Shown in pieces: positions 42,728 through 55,187 of a stretch of DNA of 64,000 nt (positions are counted from its first letter, which is position 1; every line of letters starts with the position of its first letter). The position numbers were made by a program, and so were the translations under genes. The DNA is from Saccoglossus kowalevskii. Lineage: Eukaryota; Hemichordata; Enteropneusta; Harrimaniidae. The DNA is taken from positions 190,981 to 254,980 of the forward strand of contig NW_003119429.1 of assembly GCF_000003605.2 (NCBI RefSeq), in the 5' to 3' direction. The notes below the pieces were generated by a model. The model did not search any database. It saw nothing but the letters and a program-made list of their open reading frames with translations, and was not told the origin of the DNA.

Positions 42728-45700
42728 TTATCAAATAATGCTTTGTTCTTGACTTGTTTTTGTATCTATTTTATTTGTAGGAGTTGATATGCAGTGAGAG
42801 TATCCAAAAAGTCCTAGGATTGGTGCTCGCTTTTGGCAACTACATGAATGGAGGTGAGTGAATAAATACCAATAATGTGGTAGGCATCAACCATGATGTG
42901 ACAACACTGATAACAGAACGACACCGTGCTGCTAATTTTTCGTTGTTTGTGTCTGTATGTGTGTCATGAAATGAAATATTGTCAATTTCTATATAATAAT
43001 ATATTCACTGACCATTCTCGGTTTCTGTTGTGTAAGTGACGAGATGATGAGTCCGATGATGAGGATGACTTCACTACACACAGCCATGTATTGACCATTT
43101 CAATGTTTGTGTGTGTGTCATGAAATGACAACACTATCAGTGAAGATGACAATGATGGTTCCTCCACATAGAGACCATTAGTGTTTGCATTCGTCATCAA
43201 TGACCTTCTATGACAGATCATAGCCTTCGATGTTTGGCGTAACATTTGCATTTATATTTACAGGAAGTCGTACGAGAGGACAAGCTGATGGTTTCAGTTT
43301 GGATATTTTACCCAAACTAAAAGATGTCAAAAGTTCTGTGAGTATATTAATTTAAATAATATATTCAATATTCCATCAACTGATAACTTTCATCTCTAAT
43401 ATTATAATGATTCTAACATTTGCATAATTAAAACTACATTTAATTATTCCTGTGAATTGTTGTATATCTTGTGACCTGACTGACTGGACAAATAATTTCA
43501 TATGCAAATTTTATGCAAAATTTATGCAAAAGTTTTTTTAGTTTACTTCACTACTAAATCACACTTGTTATTAGTTTTTTTTTTTCCTGACCACCTTAAA
43601 GTACCCACTTTATGAAAACAAATAGAGAAACGGTAAAGGTTTTTTTATCTGCCACGAAAAGGTGTTAAGTATTCCCTTTTCATGTCTGTATGATTATATT
43701 AAAAATTTTAATTGTGAATTTTCTCATAATTGTCTTTTTTGTTGTAATTTCAGGACAACAGTTCAAGTTTATTGCAGTATATAGTACATTATTACGTGAC
43801 TCACATAGATGAACATGCTGGAACTGAACTGTGTCAGTTTCCATTACCGCAACCAACCCATTTACAACAAGCTGCCTTGATTAAATTTGAAGATCTACAG
43901 AAAGAATTAAAACAAATCCAGAAAAATTTAGAAAGTATGAAATATTGTTAAGCTTAATGCGGTTGAAAAGATAATTATTTATTCTGTATTGAATAGAAAC
44001 ATGACTGAATTAACTTAAACAAAGATATAACACAACTGAATATTTTACATGCCAATGTTGCTTTCCTTTTTTCCCTCCCATCTTTTTTTTCCATTAAAGA
44101 AAAAGAACACAGATATTCTGGCTGCAATTCACAAAATAGTAATGACTTTCATTGCCTAAAATTTTTTGCGCCAATATTTTTCTGAAAACTTGCCTAATTT
44201 CAATAATATTTTTTCAATTTAGCCTTTTTTGTGGACAGAAGGAAATTCACTCAATGTGTACCATGTTTTTATCATAATATTGAAAAATAAGCAGAATATT
44301 TGATGAAAATATGCCATTCCGTAAAAGCGTGCGGTATTTGTCAGTAATCTATTTCACAATACTCGTACATCATTCTTTTTGTCTATTGTTGATAAAAGGC
44401 TGTGAGAGGAAAATGAACCAAGTTTTGGAGAAGAGTCAAGAGGATCTGATTCAGCCATTCAAAGACAATATGGAAAACTTTGTAATATCTGCTAAACAAG
44501 AACTGATCAAACAACAAACATGCATGGAGAAAACTGAAGAACAGTAAGGCTTAATTTATATTTCACAAAGATGAAACTGGTCTACACCTTTTTGGTCTGA
44601 CATTTTATAAGCTTTTTGTAGGCTCTTCTTCCTATTGTTTTCTTTTAATAAGTGCTTCTTTTGTTTTAACAATTGGTAGGGCTTGATTTTCAAGCCCACA
44701 AATATTGCTAAATAATGTGTGATAAACTACATGTACTACATCTCTGTTTTTTTAAATCGCCCTCTAGAGGTAAATTTTGTAAAACATATTTTACAATGTT
44801 TGCACTGCACTGGTTACCAGTACATAAGCAACTATAAAACACATATACCGGTACATGTTATTTCTGTTATCCCTGCCCATTGAAAATTTTTGTTTGATGC
44901 ATGCAAAACATGGTCATTAGATGACTTGTTTGGAATATTCAGTGTATACTGGTAATTTCAAACACTCACCGCAGTGCATGTCTAGTTCTTCTAACCAACA
45001 CTTGGCAGTGCACAGGATTAATTTTCATTATGTGCTAGTTGCCGAATTACCATAAAATGTATGAAAAACTGAATTATTGTTACAAGTGTGTCCCTGAAAC
45101 AGTAAATACCTTTTTTGTAAAAATCAGCAACATTTTTTTGCAGTGGCTATAAATTGTTGATAAACTAACTGTCTTCAGGGTGTGGCATTCCTGTATGCAA
45201 ATGGGAAACAGAATGCACTTCAAAGTTTATGAAAATTATGTATTTGTCAGTACCATTGTAATGATTTTGTGAGGACTTGTATTTAATTAACTCATTCCAT
45301 CAGAATATTGGTACAACATATTGCTTGATTTTTATTTATCTTTCTCAAATTTATTGGTTACGGAATTTGAAAATTATAGAAAATATTAGGCAGGTTTATT
45401 TTTGCAAAACGTGACAAAAGTTGACTTTTGCATTTCAGAGTGTTGAAAATTTCAGATTTTTCATTAATTTGTGATTGCTCTGGTATTTAGTCTTGCTATA
45501 ATGTTAAATTGTAGCTGTGTTTAACAGCTACGGTAGTACCACATGACTCTCTAGTAGCCTACTGTGGCTATTTTTTATATTATTTACGATTTCATACCTT
45601 GAGATTACAAATAGTTTCCATCATAACTCCACAATTAGATTATGCTGATTGACACACTGAGGCCAAAAATGTATACAAAATGTGTTTCATTTACATAAAA

Positions 45701-48434
45701 TTATTTACTGATTGAGCATGTACTTTATAGAATACCTTTATAAATAACTTTGATGTAACTATTGACAATGTTTCATTTTGCCTACGTTATAGATTTGATA
45801 ATTTGGTGCAGTACTATTGCCTACAGCCCAGGTCAGGTGATAAAAAGGTCACACCAAATTATTTGTTTGGTTTATGGGCACCTTTCTGTCTTGACTTCAA
45901 AGAAATTTGGAAAAAAGAACAAGTCAAGATCACCAAGAAAAAGCAAGTATAGTAATAAAATACAAACCCCAGATTTCATGTAATTTACAGATAATCTGTA
46001 ATGTTTCTGGTTTCCAATTATATGAATGGTCATGGAATAATATACCCTAGAACTTCTGTAACATGTTACTGTTATTTGGGCCACTGGTCTGCAGACTACT
46101 CATATATCAAAGCCTACAGTGCACAGTTCATATGTCATAATTCACAGTGCATAGTTCATATATCATAGTTCACAGTTCATATATCATAATTCATGGTGCA
46201 TAATTCACAGTTCATATATCATAGTTCACAGTTCATATATCATAGTTTATGGTGCCTAGTTCATATGTCATAGTTCACGGTGCATAATTCACAGTGCATA
46301 GTTCACAGTGCATAGTTCATGGTGCATAATTTATATGTCATAGTTCACGGTGCATAGTTCATATGTCATAGTTGACAGTGCATAGTTCATGTCATAGTTG
46401 ACAGTGCATAGTTCATGTCATAGTTGACAGTGCATAGTTCATATGTCATAATTCACAGTGCATAGTTCATATATCATTATTCACAGTGCATAGTTCATAT
46501 GTCATAATTCACAGTGCATAGTTCATATATCATTATTCACAGTGCATAGTTCATATATCATTATTCACAGTGCATAGTTTATATATCATTATTCACAGTG
46601 CATAGTTCATATATCATTATTCACAGTGCATAGTTCATATGTCATAATTCACAATGCATAGTTCATATGTCATAATTCACAGTGCATAGTTCATATGTCA
46701 TAATTCACAGTGCATAGTTCATATGTCATAGTTGACAGTGCATAGTTCATATGTCATAATTCACAGTGCATAGTTCATATGTCATAGTTGACAGTGCATA
46801 GTTCATATGTCATAATTCACAGTGCATAGTTCATATGTCATAATTCACAGTGCATAGTTCATATGTCATAATTCACAGTGCATAGTTCATATGTCATAGT
46901 TGACAGTGCATAGTTCATATGTCATAGTTGACAGTGCATAGTTCATATGTCATAGTTGACAGTGCATAGTTCATATGTCATAGTTGACAGTGCATAGTTC
47001 ATATGTCATTATTCACAGTGCATAGTTCATATATTATTATTCACAGTGCATAGTTCATATATCATTATTCACAGTGCATAGTTCATATATTATTATTCAC
47101 AGTGCATAGTTCATATATCATTATTCACAGTGCATAGTTCATAGTTCATATATTATTTTTCACATTATAATTCTTAATACTCCTAATATCTTTTCAGGAT
47201 TGAAGAAGCTAGACTTCTAGCCAAACAAAAACAAGAAGAGCAAAAAAAGTGTTTTACAACAACTCCCAAGAAACCAGGTGGCTTGAAAGCAAGACTCCTT
47301 GCCAAGGGTAAGATATGAAGAGATCTGCTGGAGTGTTACTTGTCTCTTCAATCAATCCTGGCGCAGTTTTCTGTAGTCATTATGTAAAAGTCAAAATATG
47401 TTGTGACGAGTTGGTTGGTGCCAAATACTCATAGCTTAGAGACATTTTCTGAGAATTGTGAAAAATGTTATCTTACATGTATGTTCCATATTAATATGGT
47501 GGTATATTCAATTAGAAATTGTTTCTGGACAAAAGGTGTGCTCCTGAGGTGACATATTGGTGAGAATGGATTAATATTTTAAAAATTTTTTATTAATTAA
47601 AATCATGTGAGTGTCATTTTAATTAATGAATTCAACTTTCTGTTTTTTTTAATTAAAATTACTGGCAGTGGGAATAGATTTTACTTTTTTGATTTTTAAT
47701 GAAGTATTGAGAAAAATTAATAGATAATTGTTTCAAAATAATCATGTCACAAATTACTAATGTAAGTAAATTATCAATTTTTCTACCTGTGTTATTGATC
47801 ATTCATGGATATCCTGTGTACAGAACAGCACTTTCTTTAGTGTGAAAATATAATGTTTTCTATTTTTTTTTATTTTAGTTTTTAAAATGAATGATCAGTT
47901 AAGTATAACTAAATGCAATATGGTGGGTTAACAGTATTTTAAAATATTTATTGAAAAAAATGTATTTTATCTTGATAGTTTAAAATGTCTGAAATAATTT
48001 ATTATGTAGTCCTGTGTAGACTAGAAACCAGTCTTATCCTGTTTAAAAATGGAACCTTTCTTAACCGGTCTAATCCTGTTTTAACTGGCAACCTGCCCAA
48101 ACCAGTCTAATCCTGTGTAGTTTGAAAACCTGTCTAAACTGGTCAGATCCTGTGTAGACTAGAAACCTGCCTAAACCAAACAGACATTTATGAAAAAAAG
48201 AAGCATTTGTTAAGTCCCACTGATAATTGGCTTAGACATGGTTTTGGTTTATTTCACAGATGTTGTAAAATAATTTCTGATGGCATTTCTGTATGGATAA
48301 TAAAGATATAACAAGGATACCACAAAGTATGCACTCAATCACAGGATTGTATCAACCTTTGCGGCATGCCTTTGTATATATTTAGTGCCATCATCATAAT
48401 AAATTTATAGGACTTTTTTTTTTTAGGAGTTTGA
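32649..48434 (+). CDS. FMN: FMN1/FMN2 (Cappuccino)-type formin; complete, about 1,350 residues
   Basis: Exons: 32649-34152, 34683-34837, 35884-36031, 36678-36689 (microexon), 38122-38183, 38370-39298, 40248-40389, 40546-40695, 41353-41432, 42244-42373, 42781-42853, 43264-43337, 43754-43934, 44399-44543, 45793-45942, 47198-47307, and probably 48427-48434. All phases agree. Order of parts: polar disordered N-terminus (about 500 residues); DEP-like segment; coiled coil ([26 protein letters not shown]); FH1 with six long Pro runs split by DGIPGQSLA-type linkers; FH2 from [13 protein letters not shown] through [15 protein letters not shown] and [20 protein letters not shown]; and a basic tail ([14 protein letters not shown]) like the Spire-binding FSI tail. 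FMN formins nucleate and elongate actin with profilin and cooperate with Spire. The start has a good context (GTTGCCATGG). Confidence 0.95.
34683..36031 (+). other. DEP-like segment within the formin (two exons)
   Basis: Exons 34683-34837 and 35884-36031 encode [12 protein letters not shown] ... [16 protein letters not shown] ... GVHRFM|IDSMYCW. The spacing of VDWL, a helix ending in LVDIGVL, and a final F-x4-MYCW resembles the second half of DEP domains (VVDWL ... GLLKAGLI ... YYVF). The match is by eye. DEP is not a domain I associate with FMN formins. Confidence 0.45.
36376..36559. mobile_element. palindromic MITE, family 3
   Basis: Begins TACCGTAAAATCTGTATTAG and ends CTAATACAGATTTTACAGTA, with AGAAGCCGC inverted arms. 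The middle carries a tandem AATAGAAGCCGCATCCC motif. It lies in a formin intron. Confidence 0.75.
37001..37187. mobile_element. palindromic MITE, family 1, copy F
   Basis: Begins TACTGTAAAATACTTCATTT and ends TAAAGTATTCTACAGTA. It lies in a formin intron. Confidence 0.75.
38725..39180 (+). repeat. FH1 polyproline-coding (CCA/CCG/CCT)n region
   Basis: An imperfect CCN triplet array inside a formin exon. Six Pro runs are separated by linkers such as DGIPGQSLA and DTIPGQSLA. The linkers keep a fixed pattern, so the region grew by unit duplication as well as triplet slippage. Function: profilin-actin binding by FH1. Confidence 0.9.
39650..40110. repeat. dispersed repeat with internal imperfect tandem units
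   Basis: Two or three diverged units share TTCAACTTCTT, AACTGCAAGTCCGATTGCTT and TCAGATTTGTTCATTTCGTG, in the intron after the FH1 exon. Its head, GTCCGTCGTCGTCTGTCGCC, has the style of repeats common in marine invertebrate genomes. Class unknown. Confidence 0.5.
42708..42729. repeat. (TA)n microsatellite
   Basis: A short TA dinucleotide run in a formin intron, about 50 bp upstream of the acceptor at 42780. Confidence 0.9.
46116..47157. repeat. 28-bp minisatellite, about 37 units, in a formin intron
   Basis: The unit is close to CACAGTGCATAGTTCATATG followed by TCATAATT. Variants have TCATAGTTGA or TCATTATT. Sub-blocks of identical variants show expansion by unequal exchange. It fills most of the intron between 45942 and 47198, ending only about 40 bp from the acceptor. 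Confidence 0.95.
47879..47931 (+). other. alternative last coding exon of the formin
   Basis: A strong acceptor (TTTTTTTTATTTTAG) is followed in phase by TT TTT AAA ATG and an open stretch to TAA, giving the ending [17 protein letters not shown]. The competing exon at 48427 ends the protein after GV. Which is used, or both, cannot be decided here. Confidence 0.4.
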
Positions 48435-49940
48435 TTTGTAAGATTTACCTGAGTAAATTGAACAATGAAGGAACTTGGGGGGAGAATGTTAGTCAACTGA
48501 GTGGTTTGGTTTATAGATTTGTTCCACAGTTTATGACACATTTGACGGTATTATGTTGTCACATATGGCGAGGTAATCTGCGTCAATTTCGTCACTCAGT
48601 CTTTTGGGGTTAAAGGTCATCCTTTCATCTGAATTCCAACAGATGTAGGTCTCAAGTTTATTTGCATCATCGTCAGAGAAATTCCATTTAAAGATTGGCT
48701 TCATGTTCGCTGGTGTCTAATAATTGCTTGCCTAGTATTCTTTCTGACCGTTCCCCTTCAGCATCTTATAAAAATTCAGAATTCAAGCCATCTTATCAAG
48801 AATATGTACAGTATTATGACTTGAAAATTGACTGTGAAACTGTCTCAGCAGTGCTGTGGTTTATTTGCAATGGGCTTAACCCTGTAAATTCAGTAACAGT
48901 ATGTCATGAGTCATCAGATGAAGTATACTGTTTATTATTATAACTAATCCTATGTGTGGATTTTGACATTCACCCCCCCCCCCCATATAACTTAAAAGGC
49001 AGTATTTTGGAGATTTTTCTTTTATAAGTTGTTGATATAAACATTAGGGTACAATTTTCATAGAACAAAACCCTTGATTTGGCTGCAGACACAGCATTAT
49101 ATTTTTTGGAAGAAATACTGAATAACTCGAGTATGAGTACCGGTTATTAAAAACAAATGTGTTTTATTCAGTGTTTTATTGATTGAATACTGCCATGTTT
49201 GCAGGCAAATCTATATTAATGGTTTATCATATCCTAATAATACCTTCCCTATCTAGATACAATATCAAACAAAATGATTTAAATGTACGCAAAACTTTTC
49301 ATTATTTAACCATTTTGCTTTTCAATTCTGTACAAAGTTTGCAGCCAAATAAACATATACCATGTTGAAATAATATAAAAAATAAAATAACTTGTATAAC
49401 ATATATTTAATAATCCTAATAATATTTGCAGAGAATAGTTTTCTATTGTAATAGTAATTTATCCACATAGTCTTCCCGTAGTTAAAGCAATATAAATCTT
49501 TCCGGTGCCTTCTTGTTTATATAGGTATTTTAAATACATCTATTTCATTCAGTGTCTGTATATTTTTTGTTAATTTCAAATATTGTAAATTTATTGCTAT
49601 ATATTGTATAGCATTTTGGGTTTGAATATTTTTTTTGATATTTATTATATTTATTTTGATAATTTGTCTAAACATTTTTTTTGGAAAATTTATTTTTATT
49701 AAATATGGAACTGTTGCCATGGAGATGTCAGTTCAACAACCAATGAATTTACAGAAAAAACAAACAAATATTGATTTTATAATTTGCATATTTTGTTTGC
49801 AGTTTTATGATTAATAATATGCTTCAGTGTTTTATTTTGGATTGTATTTTTATAATATTAAAATTATGATATGCTATGGTTTTAACATTCTATGTAATTG
49901 TATTGATACTAATAAAGTCATATTTTTTTTTAATTAGCTG
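48435..49940 (+). other. probable long formin 3' UTR
   Basis: AT-rich sequence without family-like frames follows the last candidate coding exon. AATAAA occurs at 49911-49916, followed by a T-rich stretch. A second AATAAA lies near 50009. The UTR extent is inferred. Confidence 0.4.
49911..49916 (+). terminator. candidate formin poly(A) signal
   Basis: AATAAA followed within 10 nt by a T-run, the expected layout of a vertebrate-type cleavage site. Confidence 0.45.
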
Positions 49941-50149
49941 AGGTTGTTGTAGCAGTCATTGGTCAGTTTATTGCTTTTGTATCTTTTGCTTTTAAGTTAT
50001 TTTCAGTGAATAAATATTTTATATTTGTACAAGTTGTCTTTTTTTGTCTTGTTTCATCATTTTCTATTTTTCAAAGCTATTATTTGATTTTTAAAGCTCT
50101 ACATATTGTGTGCATCAATTGAGACACTGTGTGTTCAGGCAGTTAGTTT

Positions 50150-50740
50150 TTAGTTCCTGTTGGAAGTAGTCTGAAACAGGGACTTTATACATTTTGGGTT
50201 CCGTTCGTTCATCCATCCATTCGTCTGTCTGTGTGTGTGTCCATCCGACCGTCCATCGTCATTTCTTAGAGACGCCTGGTCAAATTTTCATTTTACAAAG
50301 AAGGTTGTACAGATTTGGGTTAAATTTTGTACAAAGGCAAGATATAATAGGTTAAATGTTTTTAGTTATTTTTTCTTTTTCATCGAAATTTAGCCAAATG
50401 GCATTCATTTTCATCAAAAATGAATAAAATCACGAAATTCAAACTGTCGCCAACCGTTTCTTGGACACTGACATGCCTTGGCAGATTTCATTCAAACTTT
50501 GCATTGACATCAGTCATGGTGGGTTATTGATGCACATCATTTTTATTTTCGTGATTTGATTCAAAATGGTGGACTGGTGGCCATTTTGTCTTTTTACAAG
50601 TGTTCTGCTCATTCACAGAGATGGTTTTACAGATTAGGTTTAAATTTGGTACAAAGACAAGATATAATGGGTTGTTTTCAGTTATTTGGGGTTTCATCAA
50701 AATTTAGCCGAATGGCTGCCATATTCATCAAAAACTAATA
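50150..50740. repeat. dispersed repeat, founder of the adjacent minisatellite
   Basis: Contains GTTCCGTTCGTTCATCCATC and two diverged internal units sharing GGTTGTACAGATTTGGGTT and ACAAAGGCAAGATATAATAG. The word AGAAGGTTGTACAG is also the head of each unit of the following minisatellite. Confidence 0.5.
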
Positions 50741-50743
50741 AAA

Positions 50744-51715
50744 TCCATAGAAGGTTGTACAGCCATCTGAACAAATGTGTTCCACCACATTTATCTTGTC
50801 AGATCAGATCAGATCAGATTTATCGGATTAATCTGGTGGTGCCATAGAAGGTTGTACAGCCATCTGAACAAATGTGTTCCACCACATTTATCTTGTCAGA
50901 TTAGATCAGATCAGATTTATCGGATTAATCTGGTGGTGCCATAGAAGGTTGTACAACCATCTGAACAAATATGTTCCACCACATTTATCTTGTCAGATTA
51001 GATCAGATCAGATTTATCGGATTAATCTGGTGGTGCCATAGAAGATTGTACAGCCATCTGAACAAATATGTTCCACCACATTTATCTTGTCAGATCAGAT
51101 CAGATCAGATTTATCGGATTAATTTGGTGGTGCCATAGAAGGTTGTACAGCCATCTGAACAAATGTGTTCCACCACATTTATCTTGTCAGATTAGATCAG
51201 ATCAGATTTATCGGATTAATCTGGTGGTGCCATAGAAGATTGTACAGCCATCTGAACAAATATGTTCCACCACATTTATCTTGTCAGATCAGATCAGATT
51301 TATCGGATTAATTTGGTGGTGCCATAGAAGGTTGTACAGCCATCTGAACAAATGTGTTCCACCACATTTATCTTGTCAGATTAGATCAGATCAGATTTAT
51401 CGGATTAATCTGGTGGTGCCATAGAAGATTGTACAGCCATCTGAACAAATATGTTCCACCACATTTATCTTGTCAGATCAGATCAGATCAGATTTATCGG
51501 ATTAATTTGGTGGTGCCATAGAAGGTTGTACAGCCATCTGAACAAATGTGTTCCACCACATTTATCTTGTCAGATCAGATCAGATTTATCGGATTAATTT
51601 GGTGGTGCCATAGAAGGTTGTACAGCCATCTGAACAAATGTGTTCCACCACATTTATCTTGTCAGATCAGATCAGATCAGATTTATCGGATTAATCTGCT
51701 GGCGATATAGAAGCT
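50744..51715. repeat. about 97-bp minisatellite with nested (CAGAT)n
   Basis: Ten units plus a degenerate eleventh, each beginning CCATAGAAGGTTGTACAGCC. Inside every unit CAGAT is itself repeated two to four times, so the array varies at two scales. It lies between formin and Gremlin. Confidence 0.95.
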
Positions 51716-51818
51716 TGTACAATCAAATCGTTGGATACCATTACAATCTTAACTGGAACAGTTGTCAGATCAGATGTGTACTTTTCATTGGTTTCTAAAT
51801 GTTGAAACCCACTGAGAG

Positions 51819-52005
51819 TACTGTTAAATACTTTATTTTCGCTTAGAATTAATTTTTGCTGAAAGAATGATTCAGTGAAAGTAAAATCCTTCCCTATATT
51901 TTACATTCAACTTGCCAAAAATCAGTGAAAATAAATTCCATACAAAACAGCCAAAAAGTCTTTCAGCGAAACTTAATTCCAGCTAAAATAAAGTATTGTA
52001 CAGTA
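51819..52005. mobile_element. palindromic MITE, family 1, copy G
   Basis: Begins TACTGTTAAATACTTTATTT and ends AATAAAGTATTGTACAGTA, with inner arms TTTTCGCT and AGCGAAA. It directly follows the minisatellite. Confidence 0.75.
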
Positions 52006-52465
52006 TATGATGTTGCAAGTTTGGGTTTTAGACATTTTTTGGCAATAATCAATGATTTTAATCGTACATCTGTTCCAGGATTCTCCAATGACATCTTGCA
52101 TACCTGGCCTGAATGTTATTTGCCATGTGACTTTTGACCTTGCTGCAACGTAATTTATCTAGTAAGACAGTTGAAACCTTGCATTTCTGGAAATAGTGTC
52201 TACTGTAATGTAGATACCAGGTGTCACTGGAAAATTGTATACAATTATAAAGTTATTCACTATTCTGTGATTGTTTGTGTTATATGGTAATTCTTTGAAT
52301 CTTAGGACATGAGGTGATTTGGTGACTCGTATATAATAATAATTGTATATAATTTTATATTTCTGATATAGATTTTCAAATTCATATGCGACATTTTGTT
52401 TTGAACTTATTAATTATAGTACAATTGGTCTATGTGTAAATGCCCAATATGTTTACGAGTAGTGG

Positions 52466-52586
52466 TAGCCTGACAAGGTCGCGTGAGTTGCGCCCTCCGC
52501 GGTCCTCCAAACCCAATACAATTAGTGGGGTGTGAGGCCGTTCAGTCGGCTAGGGCGCCACTCACGCCTACGTACATGTCAGGCTA
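52466..52586. mobile_element. 121-bp MITE with 9-bp target duplication (MULE-like)
   Basis: The ends TAGCCTGACA and TGTCAGGCTA are exact inverts. The flanks carry the same 9 bp, GAGTAGTGG (52457-52465 and 52587-52595). The inside is GC-rich with further inverted GGCGC/GCGCC arms. A 9-bp duplication fits Mutator-like elements, though Merlin-type (8-9 bp) is also possible. Confidence 0.85.
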
Positions 52587-52599
52587 GAGTAGTGGAAGT

Positions 52600-55145
52600 T
52601 TCTAAATTCGTTTCGTTTGTTCTCATAAAATGTGCATATTGAAAATGTGGCAGACAGGCGCTATATGCAAGGTTGAATAACGATCAACTGATGAATATTC
52701 ATGATCTAACTCTGCAGTGTTATCATCCGAAATCCAATGACTGATATCGAATTCCAGGTACATGTAGATCAAAGAGCTGAGTGTGTATTCGATTTCAAAC
52801 CCAGCTATAATCGTTTATACTTAGTAATACTAAAAAAGTCAAAACTGTCACATAGCCTATATGAATTCCCTTGGGCTTTTTTTTTTATATAAAATCCCAA
52901 GTCGAATTATAAAGACTTTATAACATCCCAATAACTTGACTTGATCCTGGCTATGTCCAGAATAAAATAACGAATCAGACTTGGAAACTGGGCACTTAGT
53001 ACATATGAGGAGAGCCTGGCAATGAATGAATAATTTTCATTGGTCGAGAAGCCCAAGGCGGATTCTAGGCACGCATGTAATTCAGCTAAGTTTTTGCGTC
53101 CCTCTTAACTTGCTTTGATATGAACTATTGAGATCATTCGCTATTCATATAATGATTCAGAATGCCGACAAGTTGTACTCATTTCCTACAAGACTTGTGC
53201 TTCTTCACAGGAACACTCATATTCCTAATTGAATATGCGCATATCTAATTACGAGCCTTCGGTTAGGGGATTTGCATACTTTCTCGGCTCTCAGGTGAGA
53301 ACTTGTTCATTAGTTATATGTGTGTCTAATTTAGATTGTTTTCAAGTTGTACTGAGCTCTGTCATCATATTGGCCTATTACGCTGGAATGTTAGATAATT
53401 CACAGTCCCGATAATGAGACCGTACTTTCGGTAAACACGTGTATGGCTGTGACTATATGATGAACTTTGAGACAAATTTTGTAGTATACGTGAAATACTC
53501 ACAACTTCTGCTCACAATAGAAATAACCGTTGATAGAGGAACTGTGTATATTAACAGTACTAACTTAATTTAAACACGGTTACTAAAAGAGTACTCCGTC
53601 TTTATAATTATAATGTTTTTGTGGGATTGTTTTTCCTGTATATCCAGTATATAGATTTATTCCCCTCCCCCATAGTAGCTAATGGTCACCCACGAATCGA
53701 CCTTAGATGAAATAGCAACTGAGGTCTCAAGATCCACAAAACTAGTAACCCCCCCCCGAAACAGTTTCTCTTTCATCATTGTGTCCACTGTTCCAATCAC
53801 CATGGTTACGTAGATCGGGGAACAAATGGCGCGATGGCAGGAGAGAACGGAACATTATTGGGAGGAAAAAAACAAGTCTTGTTGCTCTCTCACTCTTGGC
53901 AAGATCTCGGCGGCCATTTGAGATTTGCGTCGAAGGTCTATTTATTGTTCTGACAAGATAAAAGTTTTCGGTAATACTGCAGATTGGTGAATATTTTCTA
54001 CTTTGATTTATCATGAACTGCATGATAGAGCACTTTAATTTTCTAATACGCAATAGTAATCACTGCGCATGCGTATTTGTGGTTTGTCATCGAATGAATA
54101 TTGCTGTATGTGTATGTGTTGCAAAAGCAATATTTTTTATATTGCTTTTTTACTTCGGACATCAACATACAGTATCAAACACATTGCATCTTTAAATCAT
54201 AAAATCGTAATAAAACAACGTACAATACACATATCATTGTTAAATAGTAAAAAGACTTTTTATTATAATAGCAAATTAACTATGAATATTCATGACCTGA
54301 TTTGAATATTTATTTGTATGCACATATATAACACTAGACTCAGCACAGTTCATATATGTGTCACACACACACACACACACACAGTTCTACCGGATGTAAA
54401 TACAATAAATCGATTTTCACTGGCAAGCTTACGCTATATTTTACATCATTGTCATGGGAGACGACAGCTTCCGGAAGTTGTTTGTTTCCGTTTTTTTTTT
54501 TTATTTATTTATTTTTACGGACACAGATTTGAGGTGACCATTTTTTGCGTTTTAAAAAAAAACCTGATTCAAAAAGCAGAGAAATAGGATATTCCATTAA
54601 TAGCATTTAATCTGTTGTTATACATAATATTCTAATTTCGTTTATAATATGCAAATATTTGAAGACATATTAAATAACAAACAAACAAACACGTCACGTA
54701 ATCCTCCTGCAGCGACTATAATGAAACGTATACGACCCTGTACTTGAACGTACATATATCACGTGACCCGTTATCGCGATTAAATTAATATTATACATCA
54801 TTACCAACAGTTTTTGTTTGCTCTCTGATAAATTACTAAAGATAGATTTTAGGTTTACTCGATAAAGTTCAGGCTTTCAGAATAACACTGTCGCCGTATC
54901 GCATACAGGATTTAACATGCATGGCCAACTTGATAGAAACCGACCATGCCAGTTCAACCTTCAATTTGTGAACATGGTATAATGTTGTTTTGTTTCATTG
55001 TCTTGATTCCAACTGTTCTTTTCAAATCGGTAAGCACTTCGTATCAAATCAATTAACATGTTCTGTGTTGCGCCCTCGTGAGTCAGAAGTGTCACGTCCT
55101 CCCATCATGCAACTTACTGCCGCCAAGGTAGGAGACACTTCTGTA
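52600..55145. other. intergenic, formin-Gremlin
   Basis: No exon is recognised. A GC-richer island at about 53760-53960 contains GGCGGCCATTTGAGATTT and could be a promoter or enhancer. A (CA)n tract lies at 54361-54383. This interval corresponds to the vertebrate region between the 3' ends of Fmn1 and Grem1. Confidence 0.5.
54361..54383. repeat. (CA)n microsatellite
   Basis: Eleven or so CA units in the formin-Gremlin interval. Confidence 0.9.
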
Positions 55146-55151
55146 TTTATT
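55146..55151 (-). terminator. GREM: poly(A) signal of Gremlin
   Basis: AATAAA on the minus strand about 37 nt past the Gremlin stop. The spacing is short but workable. Confidence 0.4.
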
Positions 55152-55187
55152 AATATGTTCTCAGACTACAGACTTTACAGTTAAAAG

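Noticed and set aside
48695-48943. 82-codon frame downstream of the formin
   Set aside because: No family match and no clear acceptor; it fits 3' UTR.
53742-54053. Frames on both strands in a GC-richer island
   Set aside because: Composition fits a promoter or enhancer; no protein family recognised.
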